DNA of 32,492 bases from Shimwellia pseudoproteus (GCF_016415625.1 NZ_WBXP01000042.1:1-32492); one strand, 5' to 3'; shown: positions 1 through 10,670, numbered from the stretch's first letter. Numbers and translations are program-made. The notes: a model not told the origin generated them from the letters alone.

Positions 1-138
1 TCGGCGAAGGTGAGTTGATGGCTCATGATGTCCCTCTGGGATGCGCTCCGGATGAATATGATGATCTCATATCAGGAACTTGTTCGCACCTTCCCTAGTG
101 TCTGCGGTTGCCTTTATTTATTGCAAGGACTGTGCAGC

Positions 139-1038
139 ATGTTTTCCGGCCTTATACTTATCTTATTGCCACTGATTATCGGCTATTTAATTCCGCTTAA
201 ACAAAAATCTATTTTGCAGCTCATCAGTCGCCTGCTGAGCTGGATCGTGTACGTCATATTATTTTTTATGGGGATCAGCCTCGCCTTCCTGGATAATCTG
301 TCGGCGAATTTATTATCAATACTGCATTATTCCGCCGTCAGCATTGTGATTATCCTCGGCTGCAATCTGCTGGCCCTGCACCTGCTGGAAAAACGCTTTC
401 CCTGGCGCCATGCGTTACAGCAGCAAAAATTACCGTCGCGAATGGCGATGGTGTTTGAATCCCTGCAACTGGCCGGGGTGGTGTTGCTGGGTTTTGTGAT
501 TGGGCTGAGCGGCTGGCAGGTGCTGCATTACGCCACCGAGGCCAGCGAATATACCCTGGTGCTGCTGCTGTTCCTGGTGGGGATTCAGCTGCGCAATAGC
601 GGCATGTCGCTGAGCCAGCTCGTGCTCAATCGCCGGGGGATGATGGTCGGCGTAGTGGTGGTAGCCAGCTCGCTGGTTGCCGGGGTGATTAATGCGTTTA
701 TTCTCGGCTTACCGCTCAAAGCCGGGCTGGGGATGGCCTCCGGGTTCGGCTGGTACTCGCTGTCCGGCATCTTAATGACCGAGTCCTACGGCCCGGTTAT
801 CGGTAGCGCCACCTTCTTTAACGATCTGGCCCGGGAACTGTTGTCCATTATGCTGATTCCGACCCTGATCCGCCGTAACCGCTCCAGCGCTCTCGGGCTG
901 TGCGGCGCTACCTCCATGGATTTTACCCTGCCGGTACTGCAACGCAGCGGCGGGGTTGATATTGTGCCCGCCGCCATTGTTCACGGCTTTCTGCTGACGC
1001 TTCTAGTCCCGATTCTGATGGCGCTCTTCGCGGCCTGA
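139..1038 (+). CDS. lysO: L-lysine exporter LysO (YbjE)
   Basis: Inner-membrane protein of 299 residues that exports L-lysine (and the toxic analogue thialysine) in E. coli. The sequence is almost entirely hydrophobic segments, about eight membrane spans, and carries the family motifs [13 protein letters not shown] near residue 50 and [11 protein letters not shown] near residue 235. I chose the ATG at 139 because it matches the E. coli start (MFSGL) and has AAGGA about nine bases upstream; the frame is open further upstream but that part has no family resemblance. A strong hairpin follows the stop. The E. coli gene is controlled by ArgP and lysine; I could not identify an ArgP site in the 138 bases upstream. 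Identification is by recalled similarity along the whole length. Confidence 0.95.
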   Translation: MFSGLILILLPLIIGYLIPLKQKSILQLISRLLSWIVYVILFFMGISLAFLDNLSANLLSILHYSAVSIVIILGCNLLALHLLEKRFPWRHALQQQKLPSRMAMVFESLQLAGVVLLGFVIGLSGWQVLHYATEASEYTLVLLLFLVGIQLRNSGMSLSQLVLNRRGMMVGVVVVASSLVAGVINAFILGLPLKAGLGMASGFGWYSLSGILMTESYGPVIGSATFFNDLARELLSIMLIPTLIRRNRSSALGLCGATSMDFTLPVLQRSGGVDIVPAAIVHGFLLTLLVPILMALFAA

Positions 1039-1044
1039 TACCCC

Positions 1045-1074
1045 TTTGGCGGTACCCCCGGTACCGCCAAATTT
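1045..1074 (+). terminator. Hairpin after lysO
   Basis: A perfect 12-bp stem (1045-1056 with 1060-1071, loop CCC) lies just after the lysO stop and is followed by only three T residues. Probably a terminator or transcript-end stabiliser separating lysO from hcp. Confidence 0.6.
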
Positions 1075-1086
1075 GCGCTATATCAA
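1073..1086 (+). promoter_or_regulatory. Candidate FNR site upstream of hcp
   Basis: TTGCG-CTAT-ATCAA matches the FNR consensus TTGAT-N4-ATCAA at 8 of 10 defined positions. It lies about 70 bases upstream of the probable hcp start of transcription, close to the -72.5 position reported for E. coli hcp. That supports anaerobic activation, but one half-site is weak. Confidence 0.45.
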
Positions 1087-1144
1087 TCGACTCGCAATTT
1101 TTCCAAAAAGCACTTTGTTCCGCCCCCTGACAGGCATAACCTTA

Positions 1145-1167
1145 AACATGCATATTAAATATAACTT
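1145..1167 (+). promoter_or_regulatory. Probable NsrR operator of hcp-hcr
   Basis: Two 11-base half-sites with a 1-base spacer: AACATGCATAT, T, AAATATAACTT. This fits the NsrR 11-1-11 inverted repeat (AANATGCATTT-N-AAATGCATNTT), with most mismatches in the right half. It ends 13 bases before the hcp ATG and overlaps the likely transcription start, so it suits nitric-oxide-relieved repression. hcp is a main NsrR target in E. coli. Confidence 0.65.
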
Positions 1168-1180
1168 TAAGGTATCATCC

Positions 1181-2833
1181 ATGTTTTGCGTGCAATGTGA
1201 ACAAACTATCCGCACTCCGGCAGGCAATGGCTGCGCGTATGCTCAGGGCGTCTGTGGGAAAACGGCTCAAACCTCCGACCTTCAGGATCTGTTAATCGCG
1301 GCGTTGCAGGGGCTCTCAGCCTGGGCTTGTAAAGCACGCGAGCTGGGGATTATTGACCATGCGGTTGACAGCTTTGCCCCGCGTGCCTTCTTCGCCACCC
1401 TGACCAACGTCAACTTCGACTCTCCGCGTATTGTGGGCTATGCCCGCGACGCCATCGCCATGCGTGAAGCGCTGAAAGCCCTGAGCCTGAAAGCCGACGC
1501 CACTGCCCGTGTTGACCATCCGATGGCGGACCTGCAGCTGGCCAGCAATGACCTGGGCGACCTGCAGCGCCAGGCTGAATTGTTTACCCCGAACCGCGAC
1601 AAAGCCACCATCGGTGAGGACATTCTTGGCCTGCGCTTGCTCTGCCTGTACGGCATGAAAGGGGCGGCGGCCTATATGGAACACGCCCACGTACTGGGCC
1701 AGTACGACAACGATATTTATGCTGAATACCACCGCATCATGGCCTGGCTGGGCACCTGGCCCTCAGACATGAATGCGCTGCTGGAATGTTCCATGGCCAT
1801 TGGCCAGATGAACTTCAGCGTGATGCGTATCCTCGACAGCGGCGAAACCAGCAAATACGGCCACCCGACCCCAACCCAGGTCAATGTGAAACCGGTAGCC
1901 GGGAAAGCGATTTTGATCTCCGGCCATGACTTGCGCGATCTCTATAACCTGCTGGAACAGACCGAAGGCACCGGCGTAAACGTCTACACCCACGGTGAAA
2001 TGCTGCCGGCCCACGGTTACCCGGAACTGCGCAAATTCAAACATCTGGCCGGTAACTACGGCAGCGGCTGGCAGAATCAGCAAACCGAGTTTGCCCGCTT
2101 CCCTGGCCCTATCGTAATGACCTCCAACTGCATTATCGATCCGACCGTCGGCAGCTACGACGATCGCATCTGGACCCGTAGCATCGTCGGCTGGCCGGGC
2201 GTTAACCATCTGGAAGGTGATGACTTCACTGCGGTTATCACCCAGGCACAGCAAATGGCGGGCTTCCCGTACAGCGAAATTGAACACCTGATCACCGTCG
2301 GCTTTGGTCGCCAGACCTTGCTGGGTGCCGCAGATACCCTGATTGATCTGGTCAGCCGTGAAAAACTGCGCCACATCTTCCTGGTCGGCGGCTGCGACGG
2401 CGCCCGTGGCGAACGCAATTACTTCACTGATTTTGCGACCAGCGTACCGGAAGACTGCCTGATCCTGACCCTGGCCTGCGGTAAATACCGTTTCAACAAG
2501 CTGGACTTTGGCGATATCGAAGGGCTGCCGCGTCTGGTGGATGCCGGGCAGTGTAACGATGCCTATTCGGCGATTATTCTGGCGGTTACCCTGGCCGAAA
2601 AACTGGGCTGTGGGGTTAACGATCTGCCGCTCAGCCTGGTGCTCTCCTGGTTTGAACAAAAAGCGATTGTCATCCTGCTGACCCTGCTCTCACTGGGCGT
2701 GAAAAATATCGTCACCGGGCCAACCGTTCCGGGCTTCCTGACACCGAACCTGTTAGCAGTACTGAATGAAAAATTCGGCCTGCGCCCGATAACCACGGTA
2801 GAGCAGGATATGCAGCAGCTGCTGGGGGCATAA
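1181..2833 (+). CDS. hcp: Hydroxylamine reductase / hybrid-cluster protein Hcp
   Basis: Cytoplasmic iron-sulfur enzyme of 550 residues, the E. coli length. In E. coli it acts mainly as an NO reductase during nitrate or nitrite respiration and can reduce hydroxylamine in vitro. The N-terminal cluster cysteines are C3, C6, C18 and C25 (C-x2-C-x11-C-x6-C, the class II pattern), and the hybrid-cluster region towards the C-terminus is intact ([34 protein letters not shown]). The ATG at 1181 gives the family N-terminus MFCVQCEQ; the frame is open for 45 codons upstream, but that stretch covers the operator and promoter. Its reductase gene hcr starts 5 bases after the stop. Expected control is FNR activation and NsrR repression. 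Confidence 0.97.
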   Translation: MFCVQCEQTIRTPAGNGCAYAQGVCGKTAQTSDLQDLLIAALQGLSAWACKARELGIIDHAVDSFAPRAFFATLTNVNFDSPRIVGYARDAIAMREALKALSLKADATARVDHPMADLQLASNDLGDLQRQAELFTPNRDKATIGEDILGLRLLCLYGMKGAAAYMEHAHVLGQYDNDIYAEYHRIMAWLGTWPSDMNALLECSMAIGQMNFSVMRILDSGETSKYGHPTPTQVNVKPVAGKAILISGHDLRDLYNLLEQTEGTGVNVYTHGEMLPAHGYPELRKFKHLAGNYGSGWQNQQTEFARFPGPIVMTSNCIIDPTVGSYDDRIWTRSIVGWPGVNHLEGDDFTAVITQAQQMAGFPYSEIEHLITVGFGRQTLLGAADTLIDLVSREKLRHIFLVGGCDGARGERNYFTDFATSVPEDCLILTLACGKYRFNKLDFGDIEGLPRLVDAGQCNDAYSAIILAVTLAEKLGCGVNDLPLSLVLSWFEQKAIVILLTLLSLGVKNIVTGPTVPGFLTPNLLAVLNEKFGLRPITTVEQDMQQLLGA

Positions 2834-2838
2834 TTACC

Positions 2839-3807
2839 ATGACCATGCCAACCGAACTCTGCCCGTACCGGATGCAAGTGCATCATATCAGCCAGGAGAC
2901 GCCCGATGTCTGGACGTTATCGCTGATTTGCCATGATTTTTACCCCTATAAACCGGGGCAACATGCGCTGGTTAGCATACGCAACAGCAGCGACACCCTG
3001 CGGGCGTATACCCTTTCCTCCACCCCGGGAGAAAGTGAATACATTACCCTGACCGTTCGCCGGATCGATGACGGTGCCGGGTCCCAGTGGCTGACCCACG
3101 ACGTGAAGCGCGGTGACTATATCTGGCTGTCTGCCGCCGCCGGTGACTTTACCTGTGTGGATCACCCAGCGGATAAATACCTGCTGCTGGCCGCCGGTAG
3201 CGGTGTCACGCCGATTATGTCAATGCGCCGCTGGCTGGCAAAACACCGCCCCGACGCCGATGTACAGGTGCTGTTCAGCGTACGCTCGCCGAACGATGTT
3301 ATCTTTGCCGACGAGTGGCGGCACTACCCGGTCACGCTGATTGCCGAGCAAGGCCAGGTTCAGGGTTTCATTCCCGGCCGCCTGACCCGCGACATGCTGG
3401 CCGCCATTGCAGATATTGCCGACTACACGGTGATGACCTGTGGCCCGGCGCCCTATATGGACTTTGTGGAGAACACTGTACGCCAGCTGGGCGTGACCCG
3501 GTTCTACCGCGAACAGTTCTTTGTGCCTAAAGCCGCCGCCAGTGGTAAAAGCCTGACCTTTACCCGGCTGCAACCGGCCCAGACCTTCCACGCCCCGGTA
3601 GGTACCACCCTGCTGGACGCAATGGAAAGCAATAAGGTGCCGGTCACCGCGGCCTGCCGGGCCGGGGTGTGTGGCTGCTGTAAAACCAAAGTGGTATCGG
3701 GTGAATACACCACCACCAGCACCATGACCCTGAGTGAACAGGAGATTGCCGACGGCTACGTTCTGGCCTGCTCTTGCCACCCCACCAGTGACCTGGTACT
3801 GGCCTGA
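2839..3807 (+). CDS. hcr: NADH oxidoreductase Hcr
   Basis: Supplies electrons from NADH to Hcp. The 322-residue protein equals E. coli Hcr in length. It has an FAD-binding ferredoxin-reductase domain (RAYTLSSTPG near residue 55), an NAD-binding domain (LLLAAGSGVTPI near residue 115, TCGPAPYM near 200) and a C-terminal plant-type [2Fe-2S] ferredoxin domain with the cysteine cluster CRAGVCGCC and a final LACSCH. The gene begins 5 bases after hcp, so the two are co-transcribed. A typical terminator follows. Confidence 0.96.
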   Translation: MTMPTELCPYRMQVHHISQETPDVWTLSLICHDFYPYKPGQHALVSIRNSSDTLRAYTLSSTPGESEYITLTVRRIDDGAGSQWLTHDVKRGDYIWLSAAAGDFTCVDHPADKYLLLAAGSGVTPIMSMRRWLAKHRPDADVQVLFSVRSPNDVIFADEWRHYPVTLIAEQGQVQGFIPGRLTRDMLAAIADIADYTVMTCGPAPYMDFVENTVRQLGVTRFYREQFFVPKAAASGKSLTFTRLQPAQTFHAPVGTTLLDAMESNKVPVTAACRAGVCGCCKTKVVSGEYTTTSTMTLSEQEIADGYVLACSCHPTSDLVLA

Positions 3808-3826
3808 TCCTTTCTTGCCTTTTCTG

Positions 3827-3849
3827 TGGCCCCGTTCGGGGCCATTTTT
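3827..3849 (+). terminator. Intrinsic terminator of hcp-hcr
   Basis: A 7-bp GC-rich stem (TGGCCCC with GGGGCCA, loop GTTC) is followed directly by five T residues, 19 bases after the hcr stop. Classic rho-independent form. Confidence 0.85.
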
Positions 3850-3999
3850 ATTGGGTAATCAACACGCTACCGCCTTCCTCCCTGCCATGTTATTACGCCC
3901 GGTCCACCCTGCGCTATAAATCGTCAAAGTGGCCAAATTATTGTCCGCTATAACCGGTGTTATGGCGCGGGCCCTCGTCACCGTGGGTGGCCAGAGGGT

Positions 4000-4007
4000 C
4001 TACACTT
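4000..4007 (+). promoter_or_regulatory. Probable sigma-S promoter -10 of poxB
   Basis: CTACACTT, about 60 bases upstream of the poxB ATG, matches the sigma-S extended -10 (CTAYRCTT). No good -35 is visible, which is normal for RpoS promoters. E. coli poxB is a standard stationary-phase, RpoS-dependent gene. Confidence 0.55.
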
Positions 4008-4066
4008 GTGTACAGCGGGTGATTCAGTACCGCGCTTAAAACAGCAAGCAAAAACAAGGAGACGTG

Positions 4067-5788
4067 ATGAAACAAACGGTAGCTTCCTATATTGCTAAAA
4101 CACTCGAACAGGCTGGCGTTAAACGTATTTGGGGGGTCACCGGCGACTCGCTGAATGGGTTAAGCGACAGCCTGAATCGTATGGGGACCATTACATGGAT
4201 GCCGACCCGCCATGAAGAGGTTGCCGCCTTTGCCGCAGGGGCAGAGGCCCATCTGTCCGGTGAGCTGGCGGTATGCGCAGGCTCCTGCGGGCCCGGTAAC
4301 CTGCACCTGATTAACGGGCTGTTCGACTGCCACCGCAACCGGGTCCCGGTGCTGGCGATTGCCGCCCATATTCCCTCCAGCGAAATTGGCAGCGGCTATT
4401 TCCAGGAAACCCACCCCCAGGAGCTGTTTCGCGAGTGCAGCCACTATTGCGAACTGGTCTCCACCCCGGAGCAGATCCCCCAGGTGATGGCCCGGGCGAT
4501 GCGCAGCGCGATCCTCGATCGGGGGGTTGCGGTTATCGTCCTGCCCGGGGATGTGGCGCTAAAACCCGCGCCGGAAGGCGCCAGCAGCCACTGGTACCCG
4601 GCACCGCCAGCGGTCGCCGTCCCCCCGCACGCAGAACTGGAGAAGCTGGCCCAGGTACTACGCTACGCCAGTAATATCGCCTTGCTGTGCGGCAGCGGCT
4701 GTGCTGGCGCCCACGATGAGTTGGTCAATGTTGCCGCCACCCTCAAGGCCCCCATTGTCCACGCCCTGCGCGGTAAAGAGTACGTCGAGTACGACAACCC
4801 CTACGACGTGGGCATGACCGGGCTTATCGGTTTCTCATCCGGTTTTCACACCATGATGAATGCCGATACCCTGATCCTGCTGGGAACCCAGTTCCCGTAC
4901 CGGGCGTTCTACCCTACCGACGCGAAAATAATCCAGATCGATATCAACCCCGCCAGTATCGGCGCCCACTGCAAAGTGGATATCGCCCTGATGGGGGATA
5001 TTAAAGCCACCCTTCAGGCCCTGCTGCCCCTGCTGGAAGAGAAAACCGACTGTCACTTCCTCGATAAAGCCCGCGCGGATTACCGTAAATCTCGCCAGGG
5101 GCTGGATGACCTCGCCAAAGACACCGGCGACGGCCATATTCACCCGCAGTACCTGGCGCGCCAGATCAGCCAACTGGCCAGCGATAACGCGATTTTTACC
5201 TGTGACGTGGGCACCCCCACGGTCTGGGCGGCCCGTTATCTGGCAATGAACGGCAAACGCCGCCTGCTGGGATCGTTTAACCACGGTTCGATGGCCAATG
5301 CCATGCCCCAGGCCCTGGGGGCCAAAGCCACCTGCCCGGATCGCCAGGTTATCGCCCTGTGTGGTGACGGCGGCTTCAGTATGCTTATGGGGGATTTTTT
5401 ATCCCTCGCCCAGTTGCACCTGCCGGTGAAAGTGGTGGTGTTCAACAACAGCGTGCTGGGCTTTGTAGCCATGGAGATGAAAGCCGGCGGTTACCTGACG
5501 GACGGCACTGAACTCCAGGACACAAACTTCGCCGGTATTGCCGAAGCCTGCGGGATTAAAGGAATTCGGGTTGAACGGGCGGCAGATCTCGACGCCGCCC
5601 TCCAGGCCGCCTTTGAGCACGATGGCCCGGCCCTGGTGGATGTGGTGGTCGCCAAAGAGGAGCTGGCCATCCCGCCACAAATCAAGCTGGAACAAGCTAA
5701 GGGCTTCAGCCTGTATATGTTGCGCGCCATTATCAGTGGCCGCGGTGATGAGGTGATTGAACTGGCAAAAACCAACTGGTTCCGTTAA
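4067..5788 (+). CDS. poxB: Pyruvate dehydrogenase (quinone), pyruvate oxidase PoxB
   Basis: Peripheral membrane flavoenzyme that decarboxylates pyruvate to acetate and CO2 and passes electrons to ubiquinone. The 573-residue protein has the thiamine-diphosphate enzyme layout: N-terminal PYR domain with the catalytic-glutamate motif [13 protein letters not shown] near residue 50, a central FAD domain, and a C-terminal PP domain with [12 protein letters not shown] and the NN pair that ends the ThDP motif. The C-terminal lipid-binding tail ([19 protein letters not shown]) is nearly identical to E. coli. A GTG lies directly upstream at 4064; I prefer the ATG at 4067, as in E. coli, with AAGGAG well placed at 4057. 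It heads the poxB-ltaE-ybjT group. Confidence 0.97.
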   Translation: MKQTVASYIAKTLEQAGVKRIWGVTGDSLNGLSDSLNRMGTITWMPTRHEEVAAFAAGAEAHLSGELAVCAGSCGPGNLHLINGLFDCHRNRVPVLAIAAHIPSSEIGSGYFQETHPQELFRECSHYCELVSTPEQIPQVMARAMRSAILDRGVAVIVLPGDVALKPAPEGASSHWYPAPPAVAVPPHAELEKLAQVLRYASNIALLCGSGCAGAHDELVNVAATLKAPIVHALRGKEYVEYDNPYDVGMTGLIGFSSGFHTMMNADTLILLGTQFPYRAFYPTDAKIIQIDINPASIGAHCKVDIALMGDIKATLQALLPLLEEKTDCHFLDKARADYRKSRQGLDDLAKDTGDGHIHPQYLARQISQLASDNAIFTCDVGTPTVWAARYLAMNGKRRLLGSFNHGSMANAMPQALGAKATCPDRQVIALCGDGGFSMLMGDFLSLAQLHLPVKVVVFNNSVLGFVAMEMKAGGYLTDGTELQDTNFAGIAEACGIKGIRVERAADLDAALQAAFEHDGPALVDVVVAKEELAIPPQIKLEQAKGFSLYMLRAIISGRGDEVIELAKTNWFR

Positions 5789-5805
5789 AAATATAACCTC
5801 ACCGT

Positions 5806-5850
5806 AACACGCCTGCCTGCGTCACCACCGCAACCCGCAGGCGTGTTTAT
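5806..5850 (+). terminator. Hairpin between poxB and ltaE
   Basis: A perfect 11-bp stem (AACACGCCTGC at 5806-5816 with its complement at 5837-5847) has a 20-base loop and a short TTTAT tail. It could end most poxB transcripts while letting some read through into ltaE, which starts only 26 bases later. Confidence 0.55.
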
Positions 5851-5872
5851 TCCCATTCAGGAGCCTGATGCC

Positions 5873-6877
5873 GTGATCGATTTACGCAGTGATACCGTAA
5901 CTCGCCCAGGTGTTGCCATGCTGGAACAGATGATGGCCGCCCCTACCGGGGATGATGTCTACGGGGACGATCCCACCGTCAACGCATTACAGGCGTATGC
6001 CGCACAAATCAGTGGCAAAGAAGCCGCGCTCTTTCTCCCCAGCGGTACCCAGGCCAATTTGGTCGCCCTGCTGAGCCACTGCCAGCGCGGTGAGGAGTAT
6101 ATTGTCGGCCAGGGGGCCCACAATTACCTGTATGAAGCCGGCGGCGCGGCGGTGCTGGGCAGTATTCAGCCCCAGCCCATCGAGGCGGCAGCAGACGGCA
6201 CCCTGCCCCTCGAGGCGGTGGCCGCAAAAATTAAACCTGACGATATCCACTTCGCCCGCACCCGGCTACTGAGCCTGGAAAACACCCACAACGGCAAAGT
6301 GCTGCCGCTGGAATATTTACAAGACGCCTGGCAGTTCACCCGCCAGCACGGCCTGGGGTTGCATATCGACGGGGCGCGTATTTTTAACGCCGTTGTTGAG
6401 TATAACCAGCCCCTGGCGGCGGTGGCCCGCTATTGCGACAGTTTTACTATCTGCTTGTCCAAAGGGCTCGGAGCCCCGGTAGGCTCCCTGCTGGTGGGGA
6501 GCCACGACTATATTCAGCGCGCCCTGCGCTGGCGCAAGATGACCGGCGGCGGGATGCGCCAGGCGGGTATTCTGGCTGCGGCCGGGCTCTATGCCCTGCA
6601 ACACCAGGTCACCCGCCTGAAACAGGATCACGACAATGCTGCCTGGCTGGCCCAGGCGCTGCGCAATAGCGGTGCCGATGTCAGACGCCAGGATACCAAT
6701 ATGCTGTTTGTCCGGGTGGACAGCCTGCGGGTCGACGCCTTACAGGCGTGGCTGAAAAACCAGGATATTCTGATCAATGCAGCGCCGGTGACCCGTCTGG
6801 TCACCCATCTGGATGTTAGCCGCCAGCAGCTGGAAACCGTGGTACACCACTGGCAGCGCTTTATGTCCCAGGCGTAA
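5873..6877 (+). CDS. ltaE: Low-specificity L-threonine aldolase LtaE
   Basis: PLP enzyme that cleaves L-threonine and L-allo-threonine to glycine and acetaldehyde. The 334-residue protein begins with the family motif [11 protein letters not shown]. The PLP-binding lysine is K197 in [13 protein letters not shown], and the cofactor-contacting [10 protein letters not shown] motif lies at 164-173. The start is GTG at 5873, because it gives the family N-terminus and has AGGAG nine bases upstream; the nearby ATG at 5868 is out of frame. It lies between poxB and ybjT on the same strand, as in E. coli. Confidence 0.95.
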   Translation: MIDLRSDTVTRPGVAMLEQMMAAPTGDDVYGDDPTVNALQAYAAQISGKEAALFLPSGTQANLVALLSHCQRGEEYIVGQGAHNYLYEAGGAAVLGSIQPQPIEAAADGTLPLEAVAAKIKPDDIHFARTRLLSLENTHNGKVLPLEYLQDAWQFTRQHGLGLHIDGARIFNAVVEYNQPLAAVARYCDSFTICLSKGLGAPVGSLLVGSHDYIQRALRWRKMTGGGMRQAGILAAAGLYALQHQVTRLKQDHDNAAWLAQALRNSGADVRRQDTNMLFVRVDSLRVDALQAWLKNQDILINAAPVTRLVTHLDVSRQQLETVVHHWQRFMSQA

Positions 6878-6914
6878 CGCTATCGCCGGCAACGGCAAAC
6901 CGGGAGGATCAGGG

Positions 6915-8366
6915 ATGAGCAAGGTACAAAAAATACTGGTACTGGGTGCCAGTGGCTATATTGGCCAACATCTGGTGGCCCGGCTAAATGCCGCCGGGCA
7001 TCAGGTTACCGCGGCGGCCCGCCGGGTCGCCTGGCTGGAGAAACAGCCCTGGCCGGGGGTAACCTGCCGCTATGTCGATCTCCATCAGCCCGAAAGCATC
7101 CCCCCGGTGCTGGAGGAAGTAGACACCCTTTATTATCTGATCCACAGCATGGGCGACGGTTCACGCCTGGTAGAGCGGGAGCAACAGGCCGCCGCCCATC
7201 TGCGCAGCGCGCTGTTGCGCTACCCGGTAAAACAGATTATTTACCTGAGCTCGCTCCAGAGCCGCAAAGGTGATGCCCACTCGGCGCATTTACAGGCCCG
7301 CCAGTTGACCGGGGATATTCTGCGCGATGCGGATATCCCGGTGACCGAAATACGCGCCGGTATCATTGTTGGGGCCGGTTCCGCCGCCTTCGAGGTAATG
7401 CGCGACATGGTCTATAACCTGCCGGTGCTGACCCCGCCGCGCTGGGTTCGCTCGCGGACCAGCCCCATCGCGCTGGAAAACTTACTGGAATATCTGGTGC
7501 GTATGCTGGATCACCCCAGTGACCAGCAGCGTATTTTTGAGGCGGCAGGCCCGGAAGTGCTCAGTTATCAGCAGCAGTTTGAACGTTTTATGGATATCAG
7601 CGGCCGCCACCGGCCATTAATTCCCATCCCGTTACCCACCAGCCTGATTTCGGTTTATTTCCTGAATATCATCACCTCGGTGCCACCGGTGATTGCCCGG
7701 GCGCTGATCCAGGGGCTGAGGCATGACCTGATCCCCGATGACACCAGCCTGCGCGCGCTGATCCCGCAGCCGCTGACAGGTTTTGACGACGCGGTCCGCC
7801 AAACCCTCGACAGCGAGCGCCAGTTGTCCCACTCCCAGGACTGGGGGTATGACGCGCTGGCCCATGCCCGCTGGCGCCCGGAATACGGCTATTACCCCAA
7901 ACAGGCGGGTTACACCATCACTACCACCGCCAGTGCAGCAGCGCTGTGGAAGGTTATCAACCAACTTGGCACCCCGGAACGCGGTTACTTTTTCGCCAAT
8001 TCGCTGTGGAAGACCCGGGCGTGGATGGATTTACTGGTGGGGCACCGCCTCCCGCGCGGGCGCCCGGCGCATCCTTATTTACACGCCGGTGATCAGGTGG
8101 ACAGCTGGAAAGTGATTGTCGCCGACCCATTACGAGAACTTACGCTATTATTTGGCATGAAGGCCCCGGGTCTTGGCCGGTTATCGTTTACCCTGGAGGA
8201 TAACGGCGAGGTGCGCACCCTGGATGTCCGCGCCTGGTGGCACCCCCACGGCACACCGGGGCTGCTCTACTGGCTGATAATGATCCCGGCACATTTATTT
8301 ATCTTTAAGGGGATGGCCCGCAGAATAACCCGAATTGCTGAGCAATCATCACACAATTCACTCTGA
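6915..8366 (+). CDS. ybjT: NAD(P)-binding SDR-like protein YbjT with C-terminal DUF2867 domain
   Basis: Protein of 483 residues, similar throughout to E. coli YbjT (476). The N-terminal half is a Rossmann fold of the atypical short-chain dehydrogenase type, with [10 protein letters not shown] at about residues 10-19 and a [10 protein letters not shown] segment near residue 76. The C-terminal part (about 340-480) is a DUF2867-type domain ending in hydrophobic stretches near [20 protein letters not shown], so membrane association is possible. Its substrate is unknown. I chose ATG 6915, with GGAGG/AGGG upstream, as it matches the E. coli start; the longer open frame overlaps ltaE. It is 37 bases after ltaE. 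Confidence 0.93.
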   Translation: MSKVQKILVLGASGYIGQHLVARLNAAGHQVTAAARRVAWLEKQPWPGVTCRYVDLHQPESIPPVLEEVDTLYYLIHSMGDGSRLVEREQQAAAHLRSALLRYPVKQIIYLSSLQSRKGDAHSAHLQARQLTGDILRDADIPVTEIRAGIIVGAGSAAFEVMRDMVYNLPVLTPPRWVRSRTSPIALENLLEYLVRMLDHPSDQQRIFEAAGPEVLSYQQQFERFMDISGRHRPLIPIPLPTSLISVYFLNIITSVPPVIARALIQGLRHDLIPDDTSLRALIPQPLTGFDDAVRQTLDSERQLSHSQDWGYDALAHARWRPEYGYYPKQAGYTITTTASAAALWKVINQLGTPERGYFFANSLWKTRAWMDLLVGHRLPRGRPAHPYLHAGDQVDSWKVIVADPLRELTLLFGMKAPGLGRLSFTLEDNGEVRTLDVRAWWHPHGTPGLLYWLIMIPAHLFIFKGMARRITRIAEQSSHNSL

Positions 8367-8456
8367 TTAACGGGTTTATTCCGCAATTCCCATTGCATAG
8401 TGGCGCAATTCACGGAAGAATGCGCTGCGTAATTTTAAAGACAATAGTGGGTTGAA

Positions 8457-9467
8457 ATGAAGGTACTGGTAACAGGCGCCACCAGTGGCTTGGGCCGAAA
8501 TGCGGTAGAATACTTACGGCAACGTGGGATCTCCGTTCGCGCTACCGGGCGTAACGCGGCGATGGGCCGTTTATTACAAAAAATGGGTGCGGAGTTTGTC
8601 CACGCCGATCTCACGCAACTGGTCTCATCGCAGGCAAAGGCAATGTTGGCAGATGTCGACACCCTCTGGCACTGTTCCAGTTTTACATCCCCCTGGGGAA
8701 CCCAGCAGGCTTTTGATCTGGCCAATGTCTGCGCCACCCGGCGCCTGGGTGAATGGGCCGTCGCCTGGGGAGTGCGCCACTTTGTGCATATCTCCTCACC
8801 AGCACTCTATTTTGATTACCACCATCATCGCAATATCTCCGAGGACTTTCGCCCGGCCCGCTATGCCAACGAATTTGCCCGCAGTAAGGCCGCGTCAGAA
8901 GAGGTAATTAATCTGCTGGCCCAGTCGAACCCTCACACCCGTTTTACTATCCTGCGGCCGCAAAGTCTGTTTGGCCCGCACGATAAGGTCTTTTTCCCGC
9001 GGCTGGTGCAGATGATGCGCCGCTACGGCAGTATCTTATTACCCCACGGTGGTTCCGCCATGGTGGACATGACCTATCTGGAAAATGCCGTCCACGCCAT
9101 GTGGCTGGCCAGCACTCCCCAGAGCGATGCGCTACCATCGGGCCAGGCCTACAACATTACCAATATGGAATCCTGCACCCTGCGGACCATTGTCGAAAAA
9201 CTGATCGCGGCACTGGGTATTAAATGCCGGATCCGTTCAGTGCCCTACCCGATGCTGGACATGATTGCCCGCAGTATGGAACGGTTTGGTAATAAAGAAG
9301 ATAAAGAGCCGTCGTTAACCCATTACGGGGTATCTAAGCTTAATTTTGATTTTACGCTGGATGTCAGCAAGGCCCAGCGCGAACTGGGCTACGAGCCAAT
9401 CGTCTCACTGGACGAAGGGATCGCCCGCACCGCTTACTGGCTGCGGGATCACGGTACACTGCGCTGA
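8457..9467 (+). CDS. ybjS: Extended SDR-family NAD(P)-dependent epimerase/dehydratase-like protein YbjS
   Basis: Protein of 336 residues, close to E. coli YbjS (337). The N-terminus carries the nucleotide-binding glycine motif [10 protein letters not shown] at residues 7-16, followed by [11 protein letters not shown] near residue 120 and [14 protein letters not shown] near 165, which are typical of extended SDR sugar-epimerase or 3-beta-HSD-like enzymes. The substrate is not established. It follows ybjT by 90 bases on the same strand and ends facing amiD, which lies on the opposite strand. Confidence 0.92.
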   Translation: MKVLVTGATSGLGRNAVEYLRQRGISVRATGRNAAMGRLLQKMGAEFVHADLTQLVSSQAKAMLADVDTLWHCSSFTSPWGTQQAFDLANVCATRRLGEWAVAWGVRHFVHISSPALYFDYHHHRNISEDFRPARYANEFARSKAASEEVINLLAQSNPHTRFTILRPQSLFGPHDKVFFPRLVQMMRRYGSILLPHGGSAMVDMTYLENAVHAMWLASTPQSDALPSGQAYNITNMESCTLRTIVEKLIAALGIKCRIRSVPYPMLDMIARSMERFGNKEDKEPSLTHYGVSKLNFDFTLDVSKAQRELGYEPIVSLDEGIARTAYWLRDHGTLR

Positions 9468-9473
9468 TCCACC

Positions 9474-9497
9474 GGGCGCCGGATACCCCAGGCGCCC
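9474..9497. terminator. Hairpin between convergent ybjS and amiD
   Basis: GGGCGCC at 9474-9480 pairs with GGCGCCC at 9491-9497. It sits in the 40-base gap between the two converging genes and probably ends both transcripts, though neither side has a T-run. Confidence 0.45.
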
Positions 9498-9507
9498 GTC
9501 ACTCCCC

Positions 9508-10350
9508 TTACTGGCGGTATTTCTCCAGCAGCGCTTCGGCGATTGCCTGGGTTTCTGCGTCTGCTTCACCGTCATAACGGGCCGGGCGGAAGTGCATCTG
9601 GAAGGCGGTAATCACCCGCCGCTGCTGGGCGTCGGTCATTCCCGGCGCCAGTTGATAGCCATAGCGCGCTAACAGCGCCAGCAGTGGCTGACTATCTACC
9701 GCAGCATTCCGGGCTCTGCCCTGTAAATAGAACTGTACCCGCTGGGGATCAGGCCAGGCGCCAATCCCCTGACGGGCCAGCTGCTGCCAGGGGAACAGCG
9801 GACCGGGATCATCTTTACGCTGGGGGGCGATATCCGCATGGGCAACCACATTTTGTGGCGGGATATGGTAGCGGGCAATAATCTCCCGGGCTAAGGTCTT
9901 CAGCACGGCTATCTGCGGGGCGGAAAACGGTGCAAAACGCTTCCCGGTGCCCAGCCCGGCCGCTACCGGGTGCCAGCAGCTGTTTTCCAGCTCGATCCCC
10001 ACAGAGGTGCTGTTCAGATGGGTATACCCCCGCCAGTAACTCACCCCCGCATGCCAGGCGAGCTGCCCTTCCGGCACCAGTTGCCAGATAACCGGTTTCC
10101 CCCCCACCCGCGGCGGCTGGGCCGGGATCAGGTAATGGGCGCTGACATCCGGCCCGGTAAGGGTGGCCAGCGAGCTGTCAAAATCCCCGGCGGTGTAGTG
10201 GATAACCAGAGTATTGATGCGGGGAAAGGCCGAGGGGGCCTGGCGGCTGACATCAACACGATAACTGCCGCGATCAACCAGCCCCGGTTTACCCGCGCAA
10301 CCGGCCAGAAATACCACCGCCCAAACCAGTGGCCATCGCATCCCTTTCAT
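9508..10350 (-). CDS. amiD: N-acetylmuramoyl-L-alanine amidase AmiD (outer-membrane lipoprotein)
   Basis: Zinc amidase that cleaves the MurNAc-L-Ala bond of peptidoglycan and anhydro-muropeptides from the periplasmic face of the outer membrane. The 280-residue protein has a lipoprotein signal with lipobox LAGC (Cys18). Its catalytic domain carries probable zinc ligands H51 (VIHYTAGD), H171 and D181 (AHADIAPQRKDD), equivalent to H50, H151 and D161 of the shorter E. coli sequence. A C-terminal peptidoglycan-binding domain covers about 200-275. Compared with E. coli it has a small insertion near AAGLGTGKRF. The ATG at 10350 overlaps the ybjQ stop by one base (TAATG), so translation is probably coupled. 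Confidence 0.93.
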   Translation of the reverse strand: MKGMRWPLVWAVVFLAGCAGKPGLVDRGSYRVDVSRQAPSAFPRINTLVIHYTAGDFDSSLATLTGPDVSAHYLIPAQPPRVGGKPVIWQLVPEGQLAWHAGVSYWRGYTHLNSTSVGIELENSCWHPVAAGLGTGKRFAPFSAPQIAVLKTLAREIIARYHIPPQNVVAHADIAPQRKDDPGPLFPWQQLARQGIGAWPDPQRVQFYLQGRARNAAVDSQPLLALLARYGYQLAPGMTDAQQRRVITAFQMHFRPARYDGEADAETQAIAEALLEKYRQ

Positions 10351-10670
10351 TAGCGGGTTTTCACCGCAGTACCCGTCACGCTGACCATCAGCATGCTGCT
10401 ATCTTTGCCCACGGTTTCGTAGTCAATATCAATACCGATAACCGCCGTGGCGCCCAGCTCCCGGGCCTGTTCTTCCAGCTCGCGAAACGCTATCTCCCGG
10501 GCCTTGCGCAGCTCTTTCTCATAGGAGCCAGAACGGCCGCCCACGATATCCCGCACCCCGGCAAAAAAATCGCGAAAAATGTTCGCCCCGAGGATGGCTT
10601 CGCCGGTGACCACGCCGCAATATTCCACGATGCTCTGCCCTTCCAGAGTATGGGTAGTAGAAAACTGCAT
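10350..10670 (-). CDS. ybjQ: YbjQ family protein (UPF0145)
   Basis: Small soluble protein of 106 residues, nearly identical to E. coli YbjQ. Members of this family form a pentameric barrel-like assembly; the function is unknown. Visible family motifs are [19 protein letters not shown] in the first third and the acidic [10 protein letters not shown] segment near residue 83. I chose the ATG at 10670, which has AAGGAG seven to twelve bases upstream and gives the E. coli N-terminus MQFSTT. It is co-transcribed with amiD and divergent from ybjP, with a 128-base shared upstream region. Confidence 0.93.
   Translation of the reverse strand: MQFSTTHTLEGQSIVEYCGVVTGEAILGANIFRDFFAGVRDIVGGRSGSYEKELRKAREIAFRELEEQARELGATAVIGIDIDYETVGKDSSMLMVSVTGTAVKTR

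Noticed and set aside
1..138. Possible lysine riboswitch or upstream coding extension of lysO
   Set aside because: I could not match conserved L-box elements, and the upstream codons have no similarity to LysO. Treated as an ordinary upstream region cut by the window edge.
1763..2659. 298-codon open frame antisense to hcp
   Set aside because: It is the complement of a highly conserved gene in GC-rich DNA; no family resemblance and no ribosome-binding site. Similar long antisense frames over ybjL (27954-28718) and artI (12303-13130) were rejected for the same reason.
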